Of a DNA stretch of 64,000 bases, positions 30,823 to 42,320 are shown one piece after another. Numbering within the stretch: position 1 is the first letter of the stretch; every line of letters starts with the position of its first letter. This DNA is from Isochrysis galbana (lineage: Eukaryota > Haptophyta > Isochrysidales > Isochrysidaceae): NCBI GenBank assembly GCA_018136815.1, contig CM030933.1:4559009-4623008 (forward strand), in the 5' to 3' direction. The notes beneath the pieces were generated by a model. That model worked only from the letters and a program-made list of their open reading frames with translations. It searched no databases and was not told where the DNA came from. The translations under genes and the position numbers were made by a program.

Positions 30823-32460
30823 ATGCCCCTGCCAACCACACCCTGCCCAAACTGCGGTGTGCCCTACTTCCCGCAGGCGATGCGGTTCCACGCGCCAAAG
30901 TGTGCCATCAAGCGCATGCGTGCGCTCCACCCGTGCCCTGGATGCGGCATGCAGCTGCGCGCCGATGAACTCTCGCTGCACATGCGCAAGTGTGCTCTCG
31001 CGGCGCCTCCGGCCACGCGGAGAGCACCGGCCGGCCAGTCGGCAGCTGAGCAGCGACCCACGATGGAGATCCTGCCAACCGCCGAGGATGGGCGCGTCCC
31101 CTGTGCAGTCTGTGGGCGCAAATTTGCGCCCGACCGCATCGCAAAGCACCAGTACATCTGCTCACGCATCGGAGTCGCCAAGCCGGCCGCGAGGCCGCGC
31201 ACCAGCCCGCTCGAGCACCGCAGGGGGAGGCCAGGGCCACGGCAGGAGCTGGTCGGTCAAACAATGGGCGGGCCGATGTGCAGCTCTCCCCCCTGGGTGT
31301 CTGACTTTGCGGATGGCGTGTCGCCTCTAGACTCGCCGCCCCGTCCGCTGCCCGGCCGCTCAAAGTCGAAAGCGCGTGCTGTGATGATGGCGCCGAGGCG
31401 GTCGCCCGCTAGTCAGAACGGAGTGTACGAGAACGCGACCTCACTGGCGCTACCCCGGCGCAGCTGGAAGTCTCAATCAGAGGAGCTGCGCGCCGCGATG
31501 CGCGCAGCGCGAGGTCTACCTCCCAAGTCAACAGACGGTTCATCTTACGGTCGAACGTCTGTAACGAGTGGTGTGCACCAAAGTGGAGTTGCAGACGACG
31601 GTCTCCTGCCATGTCCCCATTGCGAGCGCACATTTTCTGCACTCGCATGGGAGCGACATGTGCCCAGCTGCAAGAGGACCATCAATCGCCCCAAGCCTCC
31701 GCCGCGAGTCGACGCTCACTCGCATCCCAGCCGCCACCTGTCCCCATCGGCGGCGCGCCCCTCCACATCGGGAGGGTACGATCGACAACACTTCTTGCGC
31801 ACGCAGCCATATGGTGTGGTGGACACACGCAGTAATAGAAACGCGCTTGTTGCTGGTCGAGGCGGCAGGTTGGCACGTACAATGGGCGCGACGGATGTGT
31901 TCGGCATCGGTACGTCGCCTCGCACTTCCTTGGAGAACCCGCTCTCTAGCATACATAGGCAAGAAGGCCTTTTTCGCCCATCGACGGCGGGCAGCTGCGA
32001 CGCAAGGGTGCATGGCAGATCATCAAGGCAGTCTGTCCACACGACCTCCTCTTCTCCCACCTTCTACGGCCATGATGTTGCCACCACAAGCCGGACCAGC
32101 TGGGACAATCCTCTTTCAGTCATGTGCAGGCCGGAGGACACTTTTCGACCACCGACAACTGGCAGCCACGGCGCGCAACCGCGGAGAGGTGAGCCATCGG
32201 ATCACGTGCATCGGACCTCTTCGTCGCCAACCTTCTATGGGCATGACGTAGCAATAACCGGCCGGACTAGCCAGCAAAACTCGCTTTCGGCCATGTGCAG
32301 GCCTCAAGACTTGTACCACGCACCTGCCGTGGCACGCTTCAACAAGCCGGCCGCCGCACATCGCGCACGCGTGGTCAGAGCGCCATCGATCCGAACCGAC
32401 CCCTCCTCGCCAGTCATTCTCTCACAAACGACAAGAGTCGAAAAAAGTTCATCTTACTGA
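30823..32460 (+). CDS. C2HC zinc-finger protein (ZC2HC1-like), four fingers
   Basis: Single exon, 545 aa, start chosen at the first ATG after the pyrimidine leader. Four fingers fit CX2CX11HX3C exactly: CPNCGVPYFPQAMRFHAPKC, CPGCGMQLRADELSLHMRKC, CAVCGRKFAPDRIAKHQYIC (all within residues 5-115) and CPHCERTFSALAWERHVPSC near ~265. The last two, with following R/K and NRPKPPPRV, resemble the ZC2HC1/FAM164 finger. Downstream, a ~45-residue unit built on SSSPTFYGHDVA...RTS..NPLS.MCRP.D occurs twice well conserved and once diverged. The rest is Ser/Arg/Pro-rich. Nucleic-acid or protein binding is inferred from the family; no specific role is known. Confidence 0.82.
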   Translation: MPLPTTPCPNCGVPYFPQAMRFHAPKCAIKRMRALHPCPGCGMQLRADELSLHMRKCALAAPPATRRAPAGQSAAEQRPTMEILPTAEDGRVPCAVCGRKFAPDRIAKHQYICSRIGVAKPAARPRTSPLEHRRGRPGPRQELVGQTMGGPMCSSPPWVSDFADGVSPLDSPPRPLPGRSKSKARAVMMAPRRSPASQNGVYENATSLALPRRSWKSQSEELRAAMRAARGLPPKSTDGSSYGRTSVTSGVHQSGVADDGLLPCPHCERTFSALAWERHVPSCKRTINRPKPPPRVDAHSHPSRHLSPSAARPSTSGGYDRQHFLRTQPYGVVDTRSNRNALVAGRGGRLARTMGATDVFGIGTSPRTSLENPLSSIHRQEGLFRPSTAGSCDARVHGRSSRQSVHTTSSSPTFYGHDVATTSRTSWDNPLSVMCRPEDTFRPPTTGSHGAQPRRGEPSDHVHRTSSSPTFYGHDVAITGRTSQQNSLSAMCRPQDLYHAPAVARFNKPAAAHRARVVRAPSIRTDPSSPVILSQTTRVEKSSSY

Positions 32461-33380
32461 TGTGCAAACCTTACCACAACTTCTTCGCACTTTCCAACAC
32501 GACGAACAAGTCATTAAGGTACGAGTGACAATTCGGCTTTGTCGCAACTCTTGCCGAGCCGCTCTGCGGCTGCGGCCGTCAGAGAAGGCTTCTCAAAAAG
32601 CGCGCGGGTGATGCCTACAGAACCGCATGCTGATCTTTGGAAATTGCTTGCCATAAGAGAGCGATGGCCGGCATACTCCGGTGACATCGCGCAGCGGATG
32701 CATGACTCGCTCAAGTCATCAGCTTAAGGCTAACGCACGACGCCAAGCTCAATGCAAAGCGCGGCTGCTCCTCAATTCGTCGGCCGTCTATGCCGCACTG
32801 CCACAAAAGTGGATCCGTTCCCGTTTAAGTTTGCCACGGCCTGCTCTAGGGAGCTTCGACTGACTAGCCTGATAGAGATGCTGGATGTGGCGGCGCAGTG
32901 GCTGCACTCTTCAGGATTCTCTAGGCATGCGCATACCTGCGCTACGTTCCTGTTCTTTTTGCCGCATGGAATGTCGTCTGTGCGCGCGTTGTCTAGTCTA
33001 GTTTCATCTACCTCGCATCTTTTGCGCTTTTGTTTGTGACGGCATGTTGATGGCATGTCTTCCTACATCGTACTACTTGCTGTTTTTCTTATAGTGTCGT
33101 ACTCAGAGTTCATTTGCATTGTGTGCAAGTGGGAAAGGGGGGGGCTACTAGCTCACTAGGGTAATGCTTTATTGGCTAGGCGAAAGCGCGCAACAACTAC
33201 AGCCCAAGCGTTTATCAAGAGACTGAAACCTCATCATCAGTTTTTTTTATTTATTTTGGCACCCCCCCCCCTCCTTCCATGGGACCCCGAAAAAGATCTA
33301 AAGATGCAGGCTACTACTACTGCTGCTAGCTATAAACTATAAAGGACCACGCACACCCGGTACTCACTCTTGCCAACGCT
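32461..33380. other. Intergenic, possible small unrecognised frame
   Basis: A plus-strand stretch at 32600-32727 (PHADLWKLLAIRERWPAYSG, DIAQRMHDSLKSSA) has some coding character, and 32461-32519 carries TDVQTLPQLLRTFQHDEQ in another frame before a GTACGA. They could be 3' exons of an alternative zinc-finger transcript. I do not annotate them as a gene. The remainder holds nothing recognised. Confidence 0.3.
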
Positions 33381-33990
33381 AACTAAGTTTATACTTAGTT
33401 CGCCCGGGCCCATGGGCGGGGGCACGAGCCCCCCTCTCTCTCCACTCCTCCCCTGCCATGGGGGAGGAACCAATCACTCTCATGGCACGCCTGATGGCCT
33501 GCCAGGAGCACACTGCCATGTTGACCCATCCCTCTCCCCACAGGCACGCCTGATTCGCCCGCCCTGGCCTCTCGTGGCCAGCCCCAGCCCATCCCTCTGA
33601 CCAGCGCCCCTCCTCCCCATGGGCCCCCCTGATCAGGACCCCCCAGCCAGCTCCAGTCGACCCGCAGGGGCTCGGAGCGCCAGCGAGGGAGAGGCAGGAG
33701 GGGCCAGGGCCATGCCCCAGCCTCACCTGCCCCCTGAGCTGTGCTCCCAGGCCCCTGCAGGCCACCTGGGGACCTGAAGAGGGGCCGCAGGCGCGCGCCA
33801 TGGGCCCCCGCCGCAGGGAAGAGAGGAGGAAAAGGGAAGAGGGAGGGGAGGGGGGAGCGGCAGCTCTCCCCTCCGGCAGAAACGTGTCTTCTCGCCCCGT
33901 TTGGGTAAGAGAAGACGGGGGCGCCAGAGCCAGGAGGGAAGGGCTGCGGCTCGCCGCGGCCACTCGCTCTAGCTAGGGAGATTAGCGCTT
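33381..33990 (+). repeat. Hairpin-ended element copy, plus strand
   Basis: Starts with the perfect 8-bp hairpin AACTAAGT-TTAT-ACTTAGTT at 33381-33400, then the family GC-rich sequence (CCATGGGCGGGGGCACGAGC, CCATGGGGGAGGAACC, CTGGCACGCCTG). From 33640 the body matches 13990-14200 and 24150-24340. No clear 3' signature or TSD was found. Confidence 0.55.
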
Positions 33991-34133
33991 CTGGGCCCCT
34001 ATCTCACGAGTGCCCCCTCCCCCCTGCGTTGCTTTTACCCGAAAGGGGTTTTCCCCCAGTGTGGACTCGAGGAGAGGACGCGCTGGGGTGCGCGGGGTCG
34101 GTGCATGCATTGGGGGGAAAGGCGCGGGAATTC

Positions 34134-34236
34134 TACCGTCCCCGTTTTGCACTTGTGACTTCTACTGCCCCTCCCCCCCCAAGGCGCGGGACTTCTACCG
34201 TCCCCGTTTTGCACTTGTGACTTCTACTGCCCCACC
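34134..34236 (+). repeat. 60-bp tandem duplication
   Basis: The block CTACCGTCCCCGTTTTGCAC-TTGTGACTTCTACTGCCCC occurs at about 34134-34174 and again at 34194-34236, each preceded by AAGGCGCGGGA(A)TT or similar. It lies downstream of the 33381 element copy. The region up to 34783 contains no accepted gene. Confidence 0.7.
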
Positions 34237-34783
34237 CCCCCTCCCCCCCCCCCAAGGAGAGGGGGGGGAGGGGAGGGAGCAGCTTGTGAAAAGGTCACAG
34301 GTCACAAGGCTTATGAAAAGATTGGGCCCCCTGACGGTAGGGGTGCCAGGCCCGGCGTGGACCTCTCCCGAATGCTCGGATGCGAATTGAGTGACGGCAG
34401 GGGCAGACATGATGGAGGCAACGGGACCGGCGCAGATCACGAAGGAGGACGGAACAGAGAAAACAAAAGGAGAACGATGACACAAAAGACTAACATAAAC
34501 ATAAACGGACCATTTACACTAGTAATCGGGGGAGAACTGTGGGTGAAATTTCGAACTCTCAAAGTTTTAAGCTGTGCCCGCCTTGCTCCTCGCCTCCTCG
34601 CTCTTCCCGGTCCTCCCACCGAGTTCCACTCCTGGACATTCCTCTTTGAATATACTGTTTTCCTTCAATGTGGTAGTTTGCCATTCATGCATATCCTGTA
34701 CATTCAGTTGGTTTAATTTACAAAGGTTAATTGCTAATTTCACGTATCTTTCTTTTTGTGCTTTCTCAATCCTTTGTATCCTC

Positions 34784-35310
34784 AACTAAGTTTATACTTA
34801 GCTCGCCCATGGGGGGGCACGAGCCCCCCCCTCTCTCCACTCCTCCTCCGCCATGGGGGAGGAACCACCCATCCTCCTGGCACGCCTGATGGCTTGCCAG
34901 GAGGCCACTGCCCTGCTGACCCTCTCTCCCACTGACAGGCTCGCCTGATTCGCCCATCCTGGCCCGGCGTGGCCAGCCCATTGCTCCAACCCCTCCTCCC
35001 CCCCTGTTCGACAGGCAGACAGGTGCAGCGTGGGCCCCCCCCCCCGGTGTTTTTCCCCGGTGAGTCGCCCGACGTAGGTCGGTCCGCCTCAATGGGGTTT
35101 TCCCCATTGTAAATTGTGGGGAGTTATAATGGGAGCCGGGGGTTTGCGAGGGGGGAGATTTGTAGGGATGCATATGAGTATGTGTATGTGTCTGCGCCAT
35201 CACTTCAAGGCGTGCGGGCAAGTGCGCTGAGGGGTGTCGTGATAGTACCGGGCTAGTGGCAGTAGTGGTACTAACACTCAGTTGTTTTATTATTGTTGTT
35301 GTGCTTCACT
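34784..35310 (+). mobile_element. Short hairpin-ended element with distinct tail (inverse of 13455-13740)
   Basis: Hairpin AACTAAGT-TTAT-ACTTAGCT at 34784-34803 (one mismatch). The GC-rich MGGHEPP-type start follows, and the sequence jumps at about 35030 to a ~285-bp tail found inverted at 13455-13740. The tail ends in TTGTTTTATTATTGTTGTTG, a T-rich 3' end. Head plus tail is only ~530 bp, which suggests a compact non-autonomous (SINE-like) derivative. Confidence 0.6.
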
Positions 35311-35548
35311 CATCACTCACACACGTGCTTGGCCTGTCTCCCATCTAGTGTGAGTCTGCTCGTGCTCGTGAGTGATAGTGATAGTGAGTAAGGGTTCGTA
35401 GTATGGTAAGTGCGGCCAGATGTCAATCCATAGTCAATAGTTTTATTTAGTTCTACTTTAGTTGCAGGCAAACGCGCCCACGCCCCTCCGGTCGAATGTG
35501 CGTAGCACCCAATACTGCAGATAGTATTGATATTTTGGCAGTAGTAAT

Positions 35549-35620
35549 AGGGCGGTCAAACACGCCTTTTAACTTCTAAGGGTGAAAATTCACCAAGTCA
35601 AGATTGAGGTTTTATCACGC
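35549..35620 (+). repeat. Solo end of the TIR element family
   Basis: TAGGGCGGTCAAACA followed by TTTTAACTTCTAAGGGTGAA and TCAAGATTGAGG matches the left end at 533-603 and the inverted right end at 2407-2478. A facing partner could be the end at 46020-46236, but that would be a 10.7-kb span containing three host genes. I prefer a solo end. Confidence 0.6.
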
Positions 35621-36920
35621 GATTATTAGGGAATTACCCTGGAAATGGGTATATTAGGCAGAATCTCATAAGAAATACGCACATTTTCGACGCCATCCAA
35701 CACACAGACCCAAAAACGTTTTCGCGCTCGTGCGAAATTGACGTCGACCACAAAAGTGCACCACAGGTCGCGCTGTGCGACGCGCGCCTGCGTTCCCCGG
35801 GCACGGTTACCCCCGGACAGGCAGTACAGAGCCCTGCGCGATCGCACGGCGTCGCCTGCGCCCTCCACCTCGCCCCTGCTGGCATCTGCTGCCAGCCTCT
35901 CGCGCACGTACAGTGCGCGGCTGGCCGCGAGCCGTCAAAATGACGGTGCTGCGCATGATGGGCTGGCCCATCACACGCGGCACCGCCTCAGTATGGTGGG
36001 AGGCGGTGCCTGCTGGCCTCCTGGCCGCGCAGACCCTCGCCAGAGCCGCCACAGGCCGCGTGCGAGGCCACTGGCGAGGCCAGCGACCATCGCTGCGGCC
36101 GCCATCGCGCGCCGCCGCAGGAGAAAAAGATCAAATTGATTATAGTTTTGCCGAATTATAACTATAGTAACTCTTATTTTAGTCTTCATTTCACCAGTCC
36201 AAGACACATATGAGCACAGTACATGACCACCAGCATGCCCAAATGCCAATGTTTCGGTAGCCAACCAGCCTTACCATATGAGACTGTCGAACCATCGAGC
36301 GAAAAGGAGGGGCTGTCCCTCGAAATCGAACGTGAGACGCTCGAAGACACGAGGCTGTCCGTCAATTCAGCACGTCAACGCGAAAACAAAACTACTTTTT
36401 GTGCTCCATGTTGGGATGTTGTGCTAAAGAAACGGGCGGACTATTGACTGGCCCGTGCTTGGCGGGCACGACCTGTGTGTCTCCGAACGTGAATGGCCTT
36501 GGAGGCCATCTGTGTGTCCAAAAAATTCTAAAAGTTGAAAGTTGGCTCGTGATGAGCGCAAAGCAGCCAGTGTCCAATCGTGATTCACGACACGATTGCC
36601 CACAGAAATCGATCGCAACCATCACGCCTGAAGCTTTCAGGCCGGTGCTTGGCTAGATTACATGTTGAATCTACTAGTAGCCAAAAGAACGGGCGGTCTA
36701 GAGCTCGAAATTCGCCCTTCTGCCCAATTTTCGAGCCCTCCGTGCGGAGAAAACTTCTCCCTTTAGACGTCAAACAAAAAGCTATCAATTCCACAGTACT
36801 GATCGGCCGCGCGCGTCGCGCCGTCGCAGAGCACGCTGCAGGCTAGCTTTAAATTATATTCTAGATTGCTACCAGCCCTATGATGCACGTGAAAATCCGA
36901 GGAGCCGACGAAAACATAGA
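35621..36920. other. Intergenic, nothing recognised
   Basis: Mixed composition and lower GC in parts. Frames at 35738-36139 are Arg/Ala/Pro-rich shadows of each other. No repeat copy or gene can be supported. Confidence 0.4.
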
Positions 36921-36971
36921 GAGAACACCTGCCGCCGATGCTCTGGTTGAGCATTGGCGGCAGGTGTTCTC
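36921..36971. other. 51-nt near-perfect hairpin
   Basis: 23-nt arms (36921-36943 and 36949-36971) start GAGAACACCTGCCGCC and close on a 5-nt loop TGGTT. The single non-Watson-Crick position would be a G.U pair in plus-strand RNA. It could be a small-RNA precursor, a cruciform site or the junction of an inverted duplication. Nothing in the window decides between these. Confidence 0.75.
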
Positions 36972-37163
36972 CCTGCCTCAAAGCGTCGAAAGACGAGTCG
37001 GGAACCTGCCGTTTGGGGCGGCAAAGGCATTGTAGGTACGGGCTCGGTCGACCTGCGCCAGAGCGGGCGCGATCGGCAGCGCACCTGTCCCGCCAGCGGC
37101 CAGCGGCCAACAAACTTTTGTCGACCAGCGAGCAGCGTCGAGCGCCATGGCGTCCTGGTGCTC

Positions 37164-37263
37164 NNNNNNNNNNNNNNNNNNNNNNNNNNNNNNNNNNNNN
37201 NNNNNNNNNNNNNNNNNNNNNNNNNNNNNNNNNNNNNNNNNNNNNNNNNNNNNNNNNNNNNNN
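37164..37263. other. Assembly gap, 100 N
   Basis: Exactly 100 undetermined bases, followed directly by a C-run. The round number suggests a placeholder of unknown true length. Confidence 0.98.
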
Positions 37264-37382
<119 letters not shown>

Positions 37383-37654
37383 GGAGCCGCGCGTCGTCGT
37401 CCCTCTCTCCTCGCTCGGTAAACATCTCGGAGCCGCCCAGCTCCGCCGAGGCCTTTACCTCTCCTCTTCACATAACCATCCCATTCTATTCTCGCCTCGG
37501 AGGCCCGTCCGGAGGGTGAGCGTACTCCGCTATGCCCCGATGGCTTCCAAGTCCCTTCCTACAGTACTCAGCCCCGTTTATTCTCTACTCAAAGGTCCCC
37601 CAGGAGGCCAGTGGTGCCTCACCTGCCCCTTCTCCTGCTCTCCCTGCCCGGCGG

Positions 37655-40615
37655 ATGCGTGTGCTCCTCCTCCTCCTTCTCTCGATGCTCTCAGCCGCTC
37701 TGACTGTGCGTAGCTCTTGCCGGTACTCCTTGACGCGTGCGTGCGCCCCGCTACGAAGCCGGCTCGCTCAGATGGCCCTGAAGACAGGCATTGTAGGCCT
37801 TCCGAACGTTGGGAAGTCGACTCTCTTCAATGCTCTCATGGAAGAGAGCCAGGCACAGGCGGCCAACTTCCCCTTCTGCACGATTGAGCCAAACGTGGGA
37901 GTCGTTGCCGTACCCGACGACAAGCTCAAGGTCCGTCCTCTCCTCTGTCTCTTGAAGAGCTGGGCCACAGAAGAGGGAGGGAGGCAAGGGAGAGGGAGGA
38001 GGAGGGGGGGGGGGCACAGGCCCCCTCTCACACTCTCCAGGTGGGTGGGTGGTGGGTGGGAGGGGCGGCGGACCCACGTGCCGATGGCCGAGACAGTACT
38101 GCACTCAGGCGGTGCAGCCCTTTGTGCCCGATGTGGGTGTGGAAGTCACGCTGAACGCGTGTGAGAGCTCGTTGTCGGCGCCAACGTGACCGCAGAGGGG
38201 CTTCCACACCACCGGGGAGACAGCCGCCTGCACACACGCTCGAAGAGAGAGGGGTGGGGGAGAGCCAGGCGCAGGCGACCAACCTCCCCTTCTGCATGGT
38301 TGAACCCAGCGCGGGTGTCGCCGTGCAGGCAGGCACGGTACCGGCACGGTACAGGCGTGCGGGGGTGTAGGAAGGTCTCACGAGTTCTCACGCGCTGGGG
38401 CGCGGAGGCCATCTCTCAGCAGTGAGCTCGTACACAAGCACACGGCGAGAGGGCCAGAGGAGAGTGGCGCAGGTGGCCAGCTTCTTCTTTTACACGATTG
38501 AGCCCAGCGTGGGGAAGCCCACGATGGCCAGGTGCACGGGAGTGATTCACTTGACACCACTCCGCCCTGCCCACACACAAGGGCAAGCGCGCACTTGCAC
38601 ACGAGCAGCACCCTACCGCAAACCCACGCATTGAACTCTTCACCATTGTAATCGCAGCGTCGGTCGCTGCATTGGCAGCTCAGGGTGCGCAAGGGGCCAC
38701 GGCCTCCACACACTAGACATTCCACAAGCACGCTGATCGAACTGACTGTGTACTGGCGCGTCACCGGTCTATCAGTAGGATGGGACGTCACACCCACCGA
38801 GAGGGTAGTGGACGTGCGCAATGGCATGGACAAGTGCAAATCGTTGCACCCGAGCCGCGCCCTGCTGCGAATATACGCCGTGCACTCTTCACTATCAGGA
38901 TCGGAGCGTGGGGTACTAGATTGGTAGCGTAGGGTGCGTGATGGGGCACGGGCAGATGTTACACATTCCACGGCGATGCTCGTCGAACGGATCATGTACC
39001 GGCGCGACACCGACCCATCGATATGGCGGGGCGCCGCACTCGCCAAGCGGGTACTTCACGCGTGCGATGGGAGAAGTGAGAGGCGTTCGAACCCGTGCCT
39101 TGGCGCCGCCTCGCGCGCGTCCTCACTCACGAGCTGCGCCGGCCCGACTGCTGCAGAAGCTCGGCGAGATCAGCAACTCGAAAAAGGTGGTGCCCACATC
39201 GCTTTCCTTCGTTGATATCGCCGGCCTCGTCGCTGGAGCCTCGAAGGGCGAGGGGCTGGGCAATCAATTCCTATCCAACATTCGGGAGTGAGTGGCCCCC
39301 GGACGTCGCTTCTCACTCTGCGAAATCCGCATGCGGCGGTGGGGAAAGTGACGATCTGAAAGCTTGGCGCGCGCATTTGCACAGACCTCATGCCCAGCGT
39401 CCGGCGCGCAGATGCGACGCGATCGTGCATGTGGTGCGCTGCTTCGAGGATCCGAACATTGTGCACGTCGACGGCTCGGTCGACCCGCTGCGCGACATGG
39501 GGGTAATCAACCTCGAGCTGATGCTGGCCGACCTCTTCCAGGTGAGCCCGGGTGTGCGGGCAAGCGTCGCTGCGCGCCCGCATTGGAGCGGGAGCGAGGC
39601 TTTCTGACGCATATACATGAGTAGGCGGCGCGAGCAGCGGCGTCTCTACACCTTGGGTCGACCGCCCGTCCGTCTTGACCTCCCGCTGCGGCAGGTGGAG
39701 CGGCGGCTGCAAAAGGCTTCGAAAGACAAGAAGACCGATCCGGCTGAGCTGTCGGCGCTCAAGAAGCTGCAGGAGGCGCTCGACGACGGCAAGCCGGCGC
39801 GGCTGGCGGGCTTGAGCGACGAGGAGTGGAAGCACGTGCAGGGCCTCGGCCTCTTGTCAGCCAAGAAGGTGTGCGCCGAGCGCCAAGGCATTGTTCATAA
39901 GGCAGGCTGTCCTCCCCACGGACGCGTCCTCACGCATGCCGCCCGGGTTGTCGGCACCGTGGCCTCGCGCCTCGGTCGCGGCTGGAGGGCTCAGCCGCTG
40001 ATGCCGTCACCGATACAGGTCATCTACGCGTGCAACGTTCTCGACTCGGATCTGGAGTCGGGCAATGCGATGGTTGCCCAGGTTGCTGAGGTGGCTAAGA
40101 GTGAGGGCGCCTCGCACGTCGTTGTCTCGGCACAGGTAGCGCACACCGCATCGATCGGGCGCGACGCTCCCTCGGCCACCGGTCTGCGACAACTGCCATA
40201 CCATCTCCCACCATCCTACGCACCTCGCTCGCAGGTTGAGTCGGAGCTGATCGACCTCTCTCCCGAGGAGCGCGCAGAGTTCTTGGAGTCGCTCGGTGTG
40301 AAGGCAGGCGAGACGGGTCTCGAAAAACTCATCGCGGAGACGTATGAACTCTTGCAGCTGCGCACGTACTACACCTCGGGCGAGACGGAGACTAAGGCGT
40401 GGACGATCCGAAAGGGTACGCTCGCGCCACAGGCGGCGGGGGTGATCCACTCCGACTTCGAGAAAGGCTTCATCCGCGCTGAGACGGTTGCGTACGACGA
40501 CCTCATCGAGTACGGCTCGATGTCTGCCGCGAAAGAGGCAGGGAAGGTGCGTGCCGAGGGCAAGGAGTATGAGGTGAAGGACGGCGACGTCATGCTCTTC
40601 CGATTCAACCCGTGA
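37655..40615 (+). CDS. OLA1: YchF/OLA1 family GTPase/ATPase, plastid-targeted form
   Basis: Exons 37655-37930, 39157-39287, 39412-39541, 39695-39868, 40019-40135 and 40235-40615 close in phase to 402 aa. Residues 40-402 align end to end with bacterial-type YchF (363 aa), a translation-associated P-loop NTPase: [20 protein letters not shown] (Walker A), [35 protein letters not shown] (G3), [17 protein letters not shown] at the G4 site, and a C-terminal TGS-type domain [46 protein letters not shown]. Residues 1-20 ([20 protein letters not shown]) look like a signal peptide, and 21-39 are basic and Ser/Arg-rich. That makes a bipartite leader for a complex plastid. An upstream in-frame ATG at 37532 would add 41 residues. 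Confidence 0.9.
38255..39085 (+). repeat. Decayed tandem duplications inside YchF/OLA1 intron 1
   Basis: Two blocks echo the end of exon 1 ([20 protein letters not shown]). One at 38262-38330 reads [20 protein letters not shown]. One at 38447-38518 reads [19 protein letters not shown]. After them, two diverged ~250-bp units run in tandem (about 38620-38875 and 38880-39085, sharing CACACAYTAGACATTCCACR-like and CACTCTTCACYAT landmarks). The intron is 1,226 bp, far longer than its neighbours, and seems to have grown by repeated local duplication. Confidence 0.6.
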
Positions 40616-41688
40616 GTGCCTCACGGCAAGGCGAGATGCGCTACTCTGCTATAGCCGCGGCACGCAGACGCCGAGCGGCGAGGTATGTGCCGGGCAATTT
40701 AGGGGTCTTGCAACGGTGAGCCCGTGCGGGGCGGTGGCGGCGAGGCGTCAGACGCTATTGGATATTGGGATTCATAGCTACGTAGTAATCATTGCAACCA
40801 TGAGAGTGTATACCGCTGCCGCTACTACCACCATCCTAGTACGAACCCCGAGCCAAAGCCAAATCGCGGCGCCAAGCCACATACATATATGTATGTATAT
40901 ATGCATATGCTTGCGGCCGACTTTTGCAATCTACGGGTGCCTGCTGCGCGGCGACTAGCGCAGCCCGATCGCGCACTTGCACTTGCCACGCCTGCCCCCT
41001 ACGGTCGATCGAGCTAGCGTTCGGGACTAGATTTTGAAATTTGGTTCAAAAATATTTGTCGCGTGAATTGGGCCATGGACGCCCGGTACCTTTCAGAGGA
41101 TTCGAGAATGGACCCAGAAGTGAGGATAGGCGTGAACGTTAACGTTGATGTTGCTGCGGAACGCCAATCTACCAAAAACCGTCTTGTTGTTGCTTTCGCA
41201 AGGACTTATCTTGCGGAAGGCAACGCCGGGTACCTGTACCCGGTTTGCTCCAAAGGTGTGCTCCAACGGTGCACTCTCGCGATATTCACGATTCGCTTTC
41301 AGGCGATCTGGAGGCGAGCTGCCAGAGAGTCGTAGAAGCGAGAGAGAAGGGCGTGGCGGCGGGACCTGCCTCCTGGGCGCACGCGGCGGCCATAGGTGGT
41401 TGGTACACCCCCAATTTTTGCCATAGTGATGCGCACAAACGCCCAATACAGACCTCTCACCACAGACGCTCAATGGCCGAAGTCTGAGAGCGCCAGCATA
41501 CATTGCAGCTCATACACACCCACGAAGACTTGCATGAGGCGTCGACTTGCACCATACAGCGACCGTGCACTCAATGGCATGTGCGGCTGCCATGCTGCTT
41601 TCCTCGCAGAAAATCCGAGATGAGCCGTACGCACCCCATTCACACCTAAGAGAGATAAGTCCCAATACTGCAAACCTCCCGTGTCTTG
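40616..41688. other. Convergent intergenic region, nothing recognised
   Basis: Lies between the 3' ends of YchF/OLA1 (+) and PTH2 (-). An alternating TACATATATGTATGTATATATGCA stretch occurs near 40880-40905. There is no supported gene. Confidence 0.4.
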
Positions 41689-42320
41689 TCACAGCAGCGA
41701 AAGATGGCCGGTGACGACATCAATGGAGCTGGCAGGATTTGGACCTATCGCGCCGACCGTCAGGGTGCCCGCGTCCACCTGCGTGCGCCCGGCATCGCGG
41801 ATGGCGTTGGCACGCAGCCCGGCTGATCTCGCCTGATCGAGGAGCGTAAGGAGCACCGCCTCATTACCCACACCGAGCACGATGGTCGGCTCCCCGCTAT
41901 CGAGCCATCGCTGGAGACACGCGGGGTCTTGGAGCTCACACTGTCTGTATGCGCTGAGCGCTGCATGCGCTACCTGCGCGGCCACCTGGAGGGCGGAGGG
42001 GGCGGCGTGGATAGAGTGCGCGTGCGAGCGTACGTGCGCATGTAACTACCGCTTACCTTGCCCGTGCCCATCCCGAGATCGGCGCGAACGAGGCAGACCA
42101 GCTTGGGCGGCTGCTCCGCCTCGTCTCTCTCTCTCTCCTTGAGAGCGCTGCCTGCGCCAAGAACGAAATCTACAGCGAGAGCGAGGCCGCCCGGCCCCGC
42201 AGCGAGCAGTGCAGCGCGAGCCTCGTCGCTTGTGCACCCGCAGATGTCCACCAGACGCTCCTCGTCCGACAAGAGCGGGCCGCCCCCCGCCTCCGCCTCG
42301 CCGTCGGGCGGAGCCTCCAT
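41689..42320 (-). CDS. Peptidyl-tRNA hydrolase 2 with N-terminal UBA-like domain
   Basis: Two exons, 42320-42057 and 41985-41689, joined at a GTAAGC donor; 186 aa. It releases peptides from stalled peptidyl-tRNA; in animals the family member Bit1 is mitochondrial. The PTH2 core begins at ~76: LVCLVRADLGMGTGKVAAQV-AHAALSAYR keeps the MGxGKxAAQxxHA signature. DPACLQRWLDSGEPTIVLGV, LLTLLDQARSAGLRANAIRDAG and RTQVDAGTLTVGAIGP follow, ending DVVTGHLSLL. Residues 15-55 (LSDEERLVDICGCTSDEARA, ALAVDFVLG) look like a UBA helix bundle. No transmembrane or targeting signal precedes it, so a cytosolic place is likely. The upstream half could start further 5', but no better ATG is seen. Confidence 0.9.
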
